DNA from: Bacteroidales bacterium
GTDB taxonomy: Bacteria > Bacteroidota > Bacteroidia > Bacteroidales > Tenuifilaceae
Assembly (NCBI GenBank): GCA_016931855.1
Contig: JAFGDZ010000060.1
Location: forward strand, 1 to 64,000
DNA: 64,000 bases
Direction of reading: 5' to 3'
Shown here: positions 53,379-63,378 of the stretch, one piece after another
How positions within the stretch are numbered: the first letter of the stretch is position 1
How the letters are laid out: each line of letters opens with the position of its first letter
Translations under genes and position numbers: made by a program
The notes under the pieces: generated by a model
What the model saw: only the letters and a program-made list of their open reading frames with translations
Told to the model about the DNA's origin: nothing
Databases searched by the model: none

Positions 53379-54696
53379 ACGATTCCAACTTGCCGTTCTG
53401 TTACAGGTAATTCTAATTGGCATTACCCCCATACTCTTTGTTTGGGCAGTTAATCGCCAGTACATGGTGGCGATACCCTCAGCTTTAGGGGCGCTGTGGC
53501 TAGCACAGCTGGCCTACCTTTTCCACTTTATAAATAGGATTACTCGCGATATAAAGCACTTTTTGTGGGCATTCAAGTATAAGGATCCTACACTTTTACC
53601 CAAAAAGCGCACTTCAGATCCTGCCTTTGATGAGCTTTACTCCCTATTTAGCCAAATTACACAGGCCTTTAGTGAGGTACGCATAGATAAGGAGCAAACC
53701 GTTTCTCTGTATAAATTGGCTTTGGAACAAACCAGCGTAGCCATAATTGCCTACAACCAGAATGGCAGTATTGAGATTTGCAACCAGGCATTTTCCTTGC
53801 TATTTGGTGTTTCTGTATCAAAAAATATAGCTGATCTAAGCAAAAAAGCACCTGCACTACTCAGTCACATCGCAGCGGAAAACCTAAACCGCGAGAGCAG
53901 CTTTACAGTGAACGTTAACGGCGAGCAAAAAAGCATTGCCACACGCACTACAAGCTTTAGGTACAACGGGAATGCCATTAGACTTGTAGCACTGCAGGAT
54001 ATTCGGAACGAGATTAGCGTAGGACAAATAGAAGCTTGGCAAAAGTTGATAAGAATTCTAAGACACGAAATCCTTAACTCGGTTAGCCCTATAACGCTGC
54101 TAGCATCGGGATTAATCACACAGATGGAGAGCAAAGAGAACCTTTCGCAAAGCGATATTACCGAAACCATAGAGGGGCTAAGCATCATAAAAAAGCGAAG
54201 CAAAGGGCTCACCGAGTTTGTAGATAGGTACCAATCCATTTCCAGCATGCCCAAACCAAGCTTTGCCACCATCAACCTAAACGCAGTGGCAGAAAGGGTT
54301 ACACTGCTACTTACACCCCAATGTAAAGCACTAGGCATTGCGCTAAACCTAAAACATGGTGCCCACCTTGAGATTACTGCCGACGAGAAGCTAATTGAGC
54401 AAGCACTAATCAACATAATAAAAAATGCCATTGAGGCCAGTCAAGAGGAAAGCAATGCCAGCATAGAGGTTGGGCTGCTGCAGGAATATGGTAGGGCTTC
54501 AATTTTGGTGTCCGATAATGGCAAGGGCATTCCTCCACAAGTGGAGCCCAACCTGTTTACCCCATTTTTCACAACAAAGCCTACTGGCTCTGGAATTGGA
54601 CTAAACCTTACGCTCCAAATAATGCAGCTGCATGGGGGTACCGTTACCCTAAAACCCAATAATAACAGGGGAACCATTGCTGCGCTAAGGTTCTAA
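53368..54696 (+). CDS. Membrane sensor histidine kinase
   Basis: 442 residues. Two helices close to the N-terminus (about 7-30 and 34-52) are followed by a HAMP-like stretch, a PAS-like domain (about 115-215) and the kinase core: His in LRHEILNSVSP (about 230), NIIKNAIEAS, DNGKGIPP and TGSGIGL. This is the NtrY-like type usual for sigma-54 regulators of Bacteroidetes. The 11-base overlap with the regulator gene couples their translation, so the two form a pair. Confidence 0.93.
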   Translation: MGFRRFQLAVLLQVILIGITPILFVWAVNRQYMVAIPSALGALWLAQLAYLFHFINRITRDIKHFLWAFKYKDPTLLPKKRTSDPAFDELYSLFSQITQAFSEVRIDKEQTVSLYKLALEQTSVAIIAYNQNGSIEICNQAFSLLFGVSVSKNIADLSKKAPALLSHIAAENLNRESSFTVNVNGEQKSIATRTTSFRYNGNAIRLVALQDIRNEISVGQIEAWQKLIRILRHEILNSVSPITLLASGLITQMESKENLSQSDITETIEGLSIIKKRSKGLTEFVDRYQSISSMPKPSFATINLNAVAERVTLLLTPQCKALGIALNLKHGAHLEITADEKLIEQALINIIKNAIEASQEESNASIEVGLLQEYGRASILVSDNGKGIPPQVEPNLFTPFFTTKPTGSGIGLNLTLQIMQLHGGTVTLKPNNNRGTIAALRF

Positions 54697-54719
54697 AATC
54701 GCCCCAAACAATATACGCC

Positions 54720-55349
54720 ATGATAAAATGCCCGCTTTGCAACACTCCCAATAGCTCGGAATACGTTGAGGGCAACAGGAACCGACTATTCAAACAGTGC
54801 AGCAACTGCTTGCTGCTGTTCGCCAAGTATCTTCCCCTACCAAACGAGGAGAAGGCCAGATACCTTGAGCATCAGAACAGCATGAGCAACAAGGGCTACG
54901 TTCAATTTTTGCTTGAAACAGCTAACAAAGCGCTACCCTATTTAAGCAAGGAGATGCAAGGCTTAGATTATGGTTGTGGCCCCACCCCCACACTAAGCGT
55001 TTTGCTAAACCAAATGGGCTACCAATGCAACAACTACGACCCATACTTCTTCCCTGAACTTCCTAAAGAATCCTTCGATTTTATATTTGCCTCGGAGTGC
55101 TTTGAGCACTTCTTTGCCCCTGCCATCGATATGCTAAAAATTAAGCAGGTACTAAAGCCCAATGGCATACTGGTTATTTCTACCGACAAGTGGGACAGCA
55201 TTACCGATTTTAAGCACTGGCACTACACAACCGATATAACCCATGTGAGTATCTACCACTCCCAAACGTTCCGCTATATTGCTCAGACCTTTGGCTTTGA
55301 TATTATTGAGAATGGAAAATCGCGAATAACCATACTTAAAAACCATTGA
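54720..55349 (+). CDS. Class I SAM-dependent methyltransferase with N-terminal zinc ribbon
   Basis: 209 residues. CPLC (about 4-7) and CSNC (about 25-28) form a zinc ribbon; then LDYGCGPTPTLSVLL (about 80-94) is the SAM-binding motif I and ASECFEHF an acidic-loop block of the Methyltransf_23 type. The usual targets of this branch are small molecules or sugars; the true target is unknown. It lies 24 bases behind the kinase gene and may be read through from it. Confidence 0.85.
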   Translation: MIKCPLCNTPNSSEYVEGNRNRLFKQCSNCLLLFAKYLPLPNEEKARYLEHQNSMSNKGYVQFLLETANKALPYLSKEMQGLDYGCGPTPTLSVLLNQMGYQCNNYDPYFFPELPKESFDFIFASECFEHFFAPAIDMLKIKQVLKPNGILVISTDKWDSITDFKHWHYTTDITHVSIYHSQTFRYIAQTFGFDIIENGKSRITILKNH

Positions 55350-55419
55350 AACATCGCCTAATATGTTTAGCTTTACAGTGCCATAAACCCAACAGTAACC
55401 CTTTTCTAACCCCAATTTT

Positions 55420-55926
55420 ATGAAACTATTTGGTATCGACACAGAAAAAATCCTTAGCTTTTGTGCAATCATTATTAGCATTGGCACTTTTGGCAGCATC
55501 CTATACCAAAATTCGCTATACAAAAGGCAGCAGTACGCTTCGGTTTTGCCATACATAGAGATATGGCATAGAAATACACCCGATGTTTTTGGCGTTCAAA
55601 TTGTAAACTCAGGTGTAGGACCTGCATTTATAGAAAAGTTCGAGGTGCTTTACGGCGACTCAATATACGAAGGCGATCTCCCTTCGTTTCTAATTGAGAA
55701 AAGAGCGAGTCTTCTAAAATCACTACGGCATAGCAATACCCCTAAAGGGATAATAATTCCCGCAGGCAAAACCATAGAAACCATATGGGCCGAGTCCGAC
55801 TCAACCCTTGTTGCAAACGTAAAAAAAGCCTACAAGGATCTAAACCTACGAATTACCTACTCTTCAATTTATGGAGAGAAATGGGTGAAAACCAGATTCG
55901 AGACCATCCCCGTAAAAATTGACTAA
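55420..55926 (+). CDS. Small membrane protein of unknown function
   Basis: 168 residues with one helix near the N-terminus (about 9-30, ILSFCAIIISIGTFGSILYQ) and a soluble beta-rich part with VQIVNSGVGPAFIEKFEVLY. That NxGxGPA segment is common in small anchored proteins of unknown function. No enzyme motif. It ends 5 bases before a strong two-way terminator. Confidence 0.72.
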   Translation: MKLFGIDTEKILSFCAIIISIGTFGSILYQNSLYKRQQYASVLPYIEIWHRNTPDVFGVQIVNSGVGPAFIEKFEVLYGDSIYEGDLPSFLIEKRASLLKSLRHSNTPKGIIIPAGKTIETIWAESDSTLVANVKKAYKDLNLRITYSSIYGEKWVKTRFETIPVKID

Positions 55927-55931
55927 TAAAA

Positions 55932-55962
55932 AAGGCAGACCGCAAAGTCTGCCTTCTCTTAT
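55932..55962. terminator. Two-way rho-independent terminator
   Basis: AAGGCAGAC and GTCTGCCTT form a perfect 9-bp stem with loop CGCAAA. CTCTTATT follows on the plus strand, and on the minus strand the stem runs into T's (from the AAAAAA upstream). It serves both the small membrane protein gene and lysS. Confidence 0.85.
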
Positions 55963-55978
55963 TACTATCTCAACTAAG

Positions 55979-57700
55979 TTACTCAACCCATGATTTCACT
56001 GCATCGGCAGTTGGGTTTGGCAAGCCCAGCTTATTCTTCTTGTTAAAGCCGCAAAGCTCGTTAAACAGCTTACCAGCCGCAACGCCGTTTAGCGATGCAA
56101 CGGTATTGTAGCCCATTTTCTGTAGAACGGGTACCCACTCAGCAGGAATTCCCTTGGCGGTGTAAGCCTCGGCAGAGTCCTTAGCAGCCTTTTTCTCTGG
56201 GCGCATCTGAGGGAAGAACAGCACATCCTGAATAGAGCTGTTATTGGTCATAAACATGGTTAACCTGTCAATACCAATACCCATACCGGAGCAGGTTGGC
56301 ATACCGTACTCAAGCGCACGCACAAAGTCCAAATCAATAAACATGGCCTCATCGTCGCCCTTTTCGCTTAGCTTAAGCTGATCTTGGAAACGCTCTAATT
56401 GGTCTATAGGATCGTTAAGCTCACTGTAAGCGTTGCACAGCTCCTTGCCGTTAACAAATAGCTCAAAGCGCTCGGTTAGCTCAGGGTTGCTACGGTGACG
56501 CTTGCACAGCGGCGACATCTCAATTGGGTAATCCATAATAAAGGTAGGCTGCACAAGGTGTTCCTCGCACTTCTCCCCAAAAATGGCATCAATAAGCTTA
56601 CCCTTGCCCATTGTATCGTCAACCTCAACATCAAGGCTTTTGCAAATGGCTCTTAGCTCATCCTCATTCTTACCAGTGATATCAACATTAGCGTACTGCT
56701 TAATGGCATCGGTCATGGTAAGGCGGCGGAACGGACGTTGGAAGTTAATTGCTCTGTCGCCCATCTGAACCTCAGTGCTATTGTGAAGCGCAAGGGCTAC
56801 GCGCTCAATCATCTCCTCGGTAAAGTCCATCATCCAGAAGTAGTCCTTGTAGGCCACGTAAATTTCCATTACGGTAAACTCTGGATTATGAGTGCGATCC
56901 ATACCCTCGTTACGGAAGTCCTTTGCAAACTCGTAAACTCCGTTGTAACCACCAACAATAAGGCGCTTTAGGTAAAGCTCATTGGCAATACGAAGGTAAA
57001 GCGGCATATCCAACGCGTTGTGGTGCGTAATGAATGGACGCGCCGATGCACCACCTGGGATAGGCTGTAGAATTGGGGTTTCCACCTCAAGGTATCCCTT
57101 CGAGTTAAAGAACTCGCGCATGGTGCTAATTATTTTGCTGCGCTTAATAAAGGTCTCGCGAACATGTGGGTTAACCACAAGATCCACGTAACGCTGACGG
57201 TAACGCATTTCGGCATCGGTAACCGCATCAAAAACCTGTCCCTCCTTCTCCTTAACAATGGGAAGTGGTTTTATCGATTTTGATAGCAGGGTTAGCTCAT
57301 GAACGTGAATGGACTCCTCGCCCATGTTGGTTCTAAACACAAAACCCTTAACGCCAACAATATCGCCAATATCTAAAAGTTTCTTAAAAACAGTGTTGTA
57401 CATGGTTTTATCCTCGCTAGGGCAAAGGTCGTCGCGTTTGACGTACACCTGAATCTTGCCCTTCTCGTCTTGCAGCTCCATAAACGAAGCGCTGCCCATA
57501 ATACGGCGAGCCATAATTCTACCTGCAATGCAAACCTCTGCTTTGGCGTCACACATCTGCTCAAAGCTCTGCATTATATCACCAGTACTATGCGTAACTG
57601 GGTACATAGCAGCAGGGTAAGGATCGATACCCAGCTTACGAAGCTCCTCGAGCGATTGTCTTCTGATAATCTCCTGTTCGCTCAGCTCTAAGTTGTTCAT
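55979..57700 (-). CDS. lysS: Lysyl-tRNA synthetase, class II
   Basis: 573 residues. After the OB-fold anticodon domain (about 55-150) come the class II motifs: [15 protein letters not shown] (motif 2, about 262-276), and motif 3 in [11 protein letters not shown] (about 482-492). It charges tRNA-Lys. About 65 residues at the C-terminus (from [15 protein letters not shown]) go beyond the usual 505; this helical extension is common in Bacteroidales enzymes. A perfect -7 box lies upstream at 57720. Confidence 0.97.
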   Translation of the reverse strand: MNNLELSEQEIIRRQSLEELRKLGIDPYPAAMYPVTHSTGDIMQSFEQMCDAKAEVCIAGRIMARRIMGSASFMELQDEKGKIQVYVKRDDLCPSEDKTMYNTVFKKLLDIGDIVGVKGFVFRTNMGEESIHVHELTLLSKSIKPLPIVKEKEGQVFDAVTDAEMRYRQRYVDLVVNPHVRETFIKRSKIISTMREFFNSKGYLEVETPILQPIPGGASARPFITHHNALDMPLYLRIANELYLKRLIVGGYNGVYEFAKDFRNEGMDRTHNPEFTVMEIYVAYKDYFWMMDFTEEMIERVALALHNSTEVQMGDRAINFQRPFRRLTMTDAIKQYANVDITGKNEDELRAICKSLDVEVDDTMGKGKLIDAIFGEKCEEHLVQPTFIMDYPIEMSPLCKRHRSNPELTERFELFVNGKELCNAYSELNDPIDQLERFQDQLKLSEKGDDEAMFIDLDFVRALEYGMPTCSGMGIGIDRLTMFMTNNSSIQDVLFFPQMRPEKKAAKDSAEAYTAKGIPAEWVPVLQKMGYNTVASLNGVAAGKLFNELCGFNKKNKLGLPNPTADAVKSWVE

Positions 57701-57719
57701 TTCCTAAAAATTTAGGGTG

Positions 57720-57727
57720 CAAATATA
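57720..57727 (-). promoter_or_regulatory. -7 box of lysS
   Basis: On the minus strand TATATTTG, an exact TAnnTTTG match, 20 bases before the start codon. The lipA gene starts on the other side of this intergenic region. Confidence 0.5.
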
Positions 57728-57860
57728 GCTATTTAGAAGAAGTTTAAGAACATTAGCCAACTTAATGAAAAATCTATACGTTGGCTGTTTACAAAGATGT
57801 TCACAACTTGATTCGGGTTGTTCCGACTTTTTTTCGTTTTTTTGCAAAAAACATATACCA

Positions 57861-58733
57861 ATGGAAAGAGAGCGCAAACCTGCATGGTTAAAAATCAGGC
57901 TTTCGGGCGGAGAGGACTATGCCAAGGTTAATAAAATAGTTAAGCAGCACGGTTTACACACCATTTGCAGCAGCGGCATGTGCCCCAATATACACGAGTG
58001 CTGGGGAAACGGAACCGCTACTTTTATGATTTTGGGTGATATATGCACCCGTTCCTGCAAGTTCTGCGCAACCACCACCGGTAAGCCAGGCGCCGTTGAC
58101 CCTAACGAACCCGAAAACCTTGCCAACTCTGTTAAGCTTATGCAGCTTAAGCACTGCGTTATTACATCGGTTACCCGCGACGATCTTCCCGATGAGGGCG
58201 CAGCTCACTGGGCCGAAACCATTCGCAAGGTGAAGGAGGTTAACCCAAACACTAAGGTTGAGGTCCTTATTCCCGATTTTAACGGTAGCACCCAGCTCCT
58301 AGACGTTGTGCTTAGCGCCAATGCCGACATTGTAGCCCATAACCTTGAAACGGTGGAAAGGCTTTCCCCATCGGTACGATCGGCGGCAAAGTACCACCGT
58401 AGCCTAGAGGTTATTAAGTACATATCATCCCAAGGAGTGCTATCAAAATCGGGCATAATGCTTGGTCTTGGCGAAACCTACGAAGAGGTTCTTGTTACCA
58501 TGGATGATTTGCTAGCTGTTGGTTGCCAAATGATTACCATTGGGCAGTACCTTCGTCCACGTACCGAGAACCTACCCGTTGAGCGCTACGTAGAGCCCGC
58601 TGAGTTTGAGAAGCTACGCATAGTTGCGCTGGAGAAAGGTTTCCGCTTTGCAGAATCGGCGCCACTAGTTCGCTCATCGTACCATGCCGAGCAGGCAATT
58701 GCCAAAACTCAAAATGAACAAAATCGCCCCTAA
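57861..58733 (+). CDS. lipA: Lipoyl synthase
   Basis: 290 residues from ATG 57861; a longer frame to 57765 adds a Cys- and Phe-rich stretch that does not fit the family and overlaps a promoter-like run of T's. Auxiliary cluster cysteines lie in CSSGMCPNIHEC (about 34-45) and the radical-SAM cluster in CTRSCKFC (about 60-67); RSSYHAEQ closes the protein. It inserts two sulfurs into octanoyl groups to make lipoate. lipB and recJ follow on the same strand. Confidence 0.95.
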   Translation: MERERKPAWLKIRLSGGEDYAKVNKIVKQHGLHTICSSGMCPNIHECWGNGTATFMILGDICTRSCKFCATTTGKPGAVDPNEPENLANSVKLMQLKHCVITSVTRDDLPDEGAAHWAETIRKVKEVNPNTKVEVLIPDFNGSTQLLDVVLSANADIVAHNLETVERLSPSVRSAAKYHRSLEVIKYISSQGVLSKSGIMLGLGETYEEVLVTMDDLLAVGCQMITIGQYLRPRTENLPVERYVEPAEFEKLRIVALEKGFRFAESAPLVRSSYHAEQAIAKTQNEQNRP

Positions 58734-58798
58734 TTGTATTTATGTAGGGTACTCTCTTAGCAGAGTAGCATAAACCAAACTAAGCAGCTACAATTCGC

Positions 58799-59482
58799 AT
58801 GGAAAATGTAAACTTTGAGGATATTGGCCTAGTTGACTACAAGCAGGCATGGGATTACCAGGAAAAGGTGTTCGAAGTAGTTCTTCAGTCAAAAAACAAC
58901 CCATCCGAGGGAAAAAAGCGCCACCACCTTATTTTTTGTGAGCATCCTCACGTTTACACCTTAGGGAAAAGCGGGCAGGGGAGCAACCTGCTAATATCCG
59001 ATGAGATGCTAAAGCGCATAAACGCCACGTATTACCACATAAACCGTGGTGGCGATATCACCTATCACGGCCCCGGGCAGCTGGTTGCCTATCCAATACT
59101 TAACCTAGAGGCGCTAAATCTAACCCTAAAGGAGTACGTTCATAAGCTGGAAGAGGTTGTTATTGCATACCTCGCAACCCAGGGCGTTACTGCCAGTAGG
59201 CTCGATGGCGCAACGGGTGTGTGGCTAGATAAGGGCATTGCAGGCCGAGAGCGAAAAATCTGTGCCATAGGCGTTAGGGCTAGCCGCTTTGTTACCATGC
59301 ATGGATTTGCGTTTAACGTTAACACAGATCTCAACTATTTTAGCTACATTAACCCCTGTGGATTTGTTGACAAAGGGGTAACCTCACTACAAAAAGAGAT
59401 GGGTAAACCCATTGACATGCAGGAGGTAATGGCTGGCGTAAAGCAGCAGTTTGCCAATGTGTTTGGTTTTACATGGGCATAG
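58799..59482 (+). CDS. lipB: Octanoyltransferase
   Basis: 227 residues. The conserved RGGDITYHGPGQLVAYPI (about 83-100) and the catalytic Cys in NPCGFVDKGVTS (about 184) are present, as is the RKICAIGVRASRFVTMHGFA segment. It moves octanoate from acyl carrier protein to lipoate-dependent enzymes, the step before LipA. Pairing with lipA is the usual arrangement. Confidence 0.96.
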   Translation: MENVNFEDIGLVDYKQAWDYQEKVFEVVLQSKNNPSEGKKRHHLIFCEHPHVYTLGKSGQGSNLLISDEMLKRINATYYHINRGGDITYHGPGQLVAYPILNLEALNLTLKEYVHKLEEVVIAYLATQGVTASRLDGATGVWLDKGIAGRERKICAIGVRASRFVTMHGFAFNVNTDLNYFSYINPCGFVDKGVTSLQKEMGKPIDMQEVMAGVKQQFANVFGFTWA

Positions 59483-59533
59483 CACCCCTTTGGCCGTACC
59501 GTATTATTGGCCAAAATTGTGTATTTTTATACG

Positions 59534-61303
59534 ATGGAAAAAAAGTGGATATATAAAGAAACCGGCGACCCCGGAATTGTAACGCATTTACAGGAAGTTT
59601 TAGGCATCGACAGGGTTTTAGCCACGCTACTACAGCAGCGAGGAATATCCACTTTTGATGAAGCCAAAAAATTTTTTCGACCTGACCTAGATCACCTCTA
59701 CGATCCTTTTTTAATGAAGGACATGCAGGTTGCAGTTAACCGTATTCAAAAAGCCATAAAGCAAGGAGAAAACATACTTGTGTATGGCGATTACGATGTT
59801 GATGGTACAACGGCCGTTGCACTCATCTACTCCTTTCTAAGAAAGCATCACCAAAAAATTGGATATTACATCCCCGATCGTTACGATGAGGGGTATGGTA
59901 TCTCATACAAAGGGATTGATTACGCATCGGCAAATGGCTATAGCCTTATAATTGCGCTGGACTGCGGCATTAAGGCCGTTGAGAAGATTACCTATGCTAA
60001 GCAGCGCAAAATCGATTTCATTATTTGCGACCATCACCTTCCGGGCGAGCAAATCCCCGAGGCGGTTGCTGTGCTAGACCCCAAGCGGATTGACTGCCCT
60101 TACCCATTCAAGGAGCTCTCGGGCTGTGGCGTTGGATTTAAGCTGCTGCAAGCGCTAAGCATGCAAATGGGAATTCCTGCCGAGGAGATTTACAGCTATC
60201 TAGACCTTGTGGTGGTTAGCATTGCATCGGACATAGTGCCAGTTATTGACGAGAACCGCATTCTGGCTCACTTTGGGTTGATGAAGCTAAACGAAAACCC
60301 ACGGCTTGGCCTAAAATCTATTATTAAGATTGCGGGCATCGAGAAGCACCAAATTGCCATAGACGATATTGTATTCCGCATTGGCCCTAGAATAAACGCA
60401 GCGGGCAGAATGGAGTCGGGTAAATCGGCCGTTGATTTGCTTTGCGCCTGCGATGAGATTGTGGCCTACGAAATGGGTGCCCTTATCAACTCCTGTAATA
60501 ACGACCGTAAAAACGTTGACCGCAACATAACCCACGAGGCAATGCGTATGATTGCTTCCGACTCCAAAATGCAGCACCGTAACACAACTGTGCTGTTCAA
60601 CCCGTTGTGGCACAAGGGGGTTGTGGGGATTGTTGCATCAAGGCTAATTGAGACCTACTACCGCCCAACAGTGGTGCTAACGGAATCAAACGGGCTGGCT
60701 ACTGGCTCGGCACGTTCGGTGCCTGGCTTTGACCTGTATCAAGCCATTGAGTCGTGCTCCGATTTGCTGGAGAACTTTGGCGGGCATATGTACGCTGCAG
60801 GACTTACGCTTAAATCTGAAAACGTTGATAAGTTTAAGGAGCGCTTTGAGGATATTGTGTCTAAAACAATAGACCCTGCAATGCTAATTCCTCAAATTGA
60901 TATCGACGCAAAAATTTCTCTTGAGGAGATAGACGACAAGTTTTTTCGCATACTAAAGCAGTTTCAGCCTTTTGGCCCTGGTAATATGGCTCCCGTATTT
61001 GTTTCGGAAAGCGTTTACGATAATGGCGAGGGAAGGCTTGTTGGCTCCGACAAGGAGCACCTTAAGCTCACCATTATTCATGAGGATAGCCCAAAATTAT
61101 ACCAGGCCATTGCATTCCAACTTGCAGATTACTACCGCGATATTCACAACGGAAAGCCCTTTGACATTTGCTACACCATTAATGAGAATGTATTCCGCGG
61201 AGTAACAACACTACAGCTAAGGATTAAGGACATTAAGTTTATCGATCAGGAGCTGCTTGAAGAACGCCGCCAAAACAGAATTGAGCAGCAGTATGGGACG
61301 TAG
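59534..61303 (+). CDS. recJ: Single-stranded-DNA-specific exonuclease RecJ
   Basis: 589 residues from ATG 59534; an in-frame TTG at 59507 adds nine residues without match. The phosphoesterase motifs are seen: VYGDYDVDGTTA (about 84-95), ALDCGI, and CDHHLPG (DHH), with the GSARSVPGFDLYQA and GGHMYAAGLT segments of DHHA1. It degrades single-stranded DNA 5' to 3' in repair and recombination. Length is typical of Bacteroidetes RecJ. Confidence 0.96.
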   Translation: MEKKWIYKETGDPGIVTHLQEVLGIDRVLATLLQQRGISTFDEAKKFFRPDLDHLYDPFLMKDMQVAVNRIQKAIKQGENILVYGDYDVDGTTAVALIYSFLRKHHQKIGYYIPDRYDEGYGISYKGIDYASANGYSLIIALDCGIKAVEKITYAKQRKIDFIICDHHLPGEQIPEAVAVLDPKRIDCPYPFKELSGCGVGFKLLQALSMQMGIPAEEIYSYLDLVVVSIASDIVPVIDENRILAHFGLMKLNENPRLGLKSIIKIAGIEKHQIAIDDIVFRIGPRINAAGRMESGKSAVDLLCACDEIVAYEMGALINSCNNDRKNVDRNITHEAMRMIASDSKMQHRNTTVLFNPLWHKGVVGIVASRLIETYYRPTVVLTESNGLATGSARSVPGFDLYQAIESCSDLLENFGGHMYAAGLTLKSENVDKFKERFEDIVSKTIDPAMLIPQIDIDAKISLEEIDDKFFRILKQFQPFGPGNMAPVFVSESVYDNGEGRLVGSDKEHLKLTIIHEDSPKLYQAIAFQLADYYRDIHNGKPFDICYTINENVFRGVTTLQLRIKDIKFIDQELLEERRQNRIEQQYGT

Positions 61304-61338
61304 TAATTCAAGAAACCACATTCATTAATTCTAACCAA

Positions 61339-63378
61339 TCAAATCTTCACTCTAATCAGCAGCTTAACATCGCTGCGGGTTGAGCCGCTTATGAGGTCGT
61401 AACCCGAACCCAGCTCCTCCATGTCGGAGTAGTAGGTTTGAGCCCAGCGCAACCAAATATCAACACGATTAAACAGCTCGTACTTTGCCATTAGGTAAAC
61501 CCTTGTCCCCTGCGAATAGTAGGCAGGAACGGAGAAGGAGTACAGCACATCCGACTCGTAGGCGTAAATGCGGGTATCCCAGCTGTCGGTATCGAAAAGG
61601 GCAAACCGAGCCGAGAGCGATAGCGGAATCCGCTTTGCGCTCCAAGTAACATCCTGATAGACAACGCTACCATAGGTAGTTGGATTTACCTCCGATTGGT
61701 ACTCGGAAAGTTCCCAGCGCGTACGTAGCGAAATCCTGCGCATAATGGACGTATTAAATTGCACCCTAGCAGAGTTTTTTGTTACTGGGTATGGTGCTTT
61801 TACCAAAGCCCCTTCGGGCTGCTGGTCTATATACCACTGCTTTGTTCTGTACCTAAAGTTAACCGTGTAGCGCTGTCCCCGCGAGTAGGTGGCCTCTATA
61901 AGGTACTCGTGTCCCGTGGTTGGAGCGCTGGCTTGGTAGGTCATCCAAGGGAAGCGGTAAAAATCGGCTAAGGCCGATACTGCCCATCCCTTGGCGGGAA
62001 GGAACTTAATGCCAACCATAACTCCCTCCTCGTTGGAAGTGCCTGATCCGGCTCCCATTCCGGCCGTATATCGCGATGCGTAATTAGCAGGATAGCTGCG
62101 TGCCAAAACCGATAGATCCACTAGTTGGGCGGGCTTTATCACCCCTCCAAAAACAGCAGCCACGGTGCCATTATGGTCGGTTGCTACCTCGCCAAACAGC
62201 AGGTGCTTACCAAGGAGTACATCGAAGTTTGCACCTATGCGCCTTGCCTCAACAGGCGAAGGAATAACCGACTGGTACAGCCGTGTTCCTCCGCTATAAT
62301 CGCCATCAATACTTTGCGTAACAGCAGTTATGCCCACGTTAAAGCGTTTAAACCTAGCGCCAATGTTGGCTCCAAACACAGCCTCGTTGGCCTGTCTCTT
62401 TGTGCTAACCTCCGATGCTGTGCGGTGTAAGCCCGATGTAGGGAACGATGAGTAGGTGCGTGCCTCAAAGTTGGTGTCAATCCTAGCATCTATTACGCGG
62501 TATGAGCCAAAGAGGGTAACATCAAAATTCTTATAGGCTAGCGTTGCACCACCTCCACGTAAGCGCTGCGCCTCATTTGCCGACGAGTGTTTTGCCAGCT
62601 GTGGCTGGCGCTTGCGAATTCCCATAGGGTCGGAGCCACGCCCAAACGACAATCCGCTCCAAAGCGTTAACCCCTGACCAAACCCTGCGTTAAAATCGCC
62701 AGCAACGGCGTTTTTTAAAACGCCAATATCCTTAACCTGAAGGTAAAAGGCGTTATAATCAAACCCATAAGGATTATCGCCTGCAAAAGCCTGCTCGCCA
62801 GCATCCTTCTCTGCAACCCAGCCAAACAGTATGTGCTTGCGATTACCCCCGCTATACCTAACCTGCGTTGCCATTTTGCTGCCTGGGTAGTATGAGCCAT
62901 CGCCCTCATTGCTATAGCCTCTGGGCGTTTCAATTAGCGTGGTTGCCCTAAATGCAGCCTCATGCCTAAGGCGTGAAAAGTAACCCCGTTGCTGCTGCTC
63001 TGCTTTTGGCGATACCGTTACAAATGGCAGTACACGTGTTATTACCTCTGGCGAAAATCCATAAACCAGCTGCAGCTCATATACCGAAAGGAATGCCCCC
63101 GAAGAGTCAACGTAATCGAGCAGGCTACGTACCTGAAAATCGGTGAGAAAGGGGAGCTGCGAAAGCTCATCGTAAGTGGTTTGATTTAGGTTGATGGGGT
63201 TCTCCCACAGGAACATCAGATTCTCGGTAAGCGCATCAACATCAACCTCCTCTTCCTGACCAGCCACCAAATCCTCAATTAGGTCGCTAATAAAGAGCCG
63301 TGGGTCGGTAACCTCTTGCGCCTGTGCAAAAAGCACCAATAGTAGAAGCGCTATGGTAAAAGCAAAACGCTTCATCAC
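61339..63378 (-). CDS. Helix-hairpin-helix domain protein with barrel-like C-terminus
   Basis: 679 residues with a signal peptide (about 1-20). Residues 55-130 form ComEA-type helix-hairpin-helix repeats (INLNQTTYDELSQLPFLTDF, then LDYVDSSGAFLSVYELQLVY). The rest alternates as a membrane barrel with many Tyr/Arg strands and ends in SDVKLLIRVKI. A DNA-binding-like domain joined to a presumed outer-membrane barrel is odd; a role in DNA handling at the surface or in protein contacts is open. ATGA overlap with the gene upstream couples the two. Confidence 0.75.
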   Translation of the reverse strand: MMKRFAFTIALLLLVLFAQAQEVTDPRLFISDLIEDLVAGQEEEVDVDALTENLMFLWENPINLNQTTYDELSQLPFLTDFQVRSLLDYVDSSGAFLSVYELQLVYGFSPEVITRVLPFVTVSPKAEQQQRGYFSRLRHEAAFRATTLIETPRGYSNEGDGSYYPGSKMATQVRYSGGNRKHILFGWVAEKDAGEQAFAGDNPYGFDYNAFYLQVKDIGVLKNAVAGDFNAGFGQGLTLWSGLSFGRGSDPMGIRKRQPQLAKHSSANEAQRLRGGGATLAYKNFDVTLFGSYRVIDARIDTNFEARTYSSFPTSGLHRTASEVSTKRQANEAVFGANIGARFKRFNVGITAVTQSIDGDYSGGTRLYQSVIPSPVEARRIGANFDVLLGKHLLFGEVATDHNGTVAAVFGGVIKPAQLVDLSVLARSYPANYASRYTAGMGAGSGTSNEEGVMVGIKFLPAKGWAVSALADFYRFPWMTYQASAPTTGHEYLIEATYSRGQRYTVNFRYRTKQWYIDQQPEGALVKAPYPVTKNSARVQFNTSIMRRISLRTRWELSEYQSEVNPTTYGSVVYQDVTWSAKRIPLSLSARFALFDTDSWDTRIYAYESDVLYSFSVPAYYSQGTRVYLMAKYELFNRVDIWLRWAQTYYSDMEELGSGYDLISGSTRSDVKLLIRVKI

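Noticed and set aside
57765-57860. Longer N-terminus for LipA
   Set aside because: The 32 additional residues do not fit the family and the DNA looks like a promoter region; MERERKPAWLKIRLSGG is the usual start.
61120-61160. GCATTCCAAC within recJ, resembling the ECF -35 block
   Set aside because: It lacks the final C and no CGTC follows at 16 bases; inside a coding region, so a chance match.
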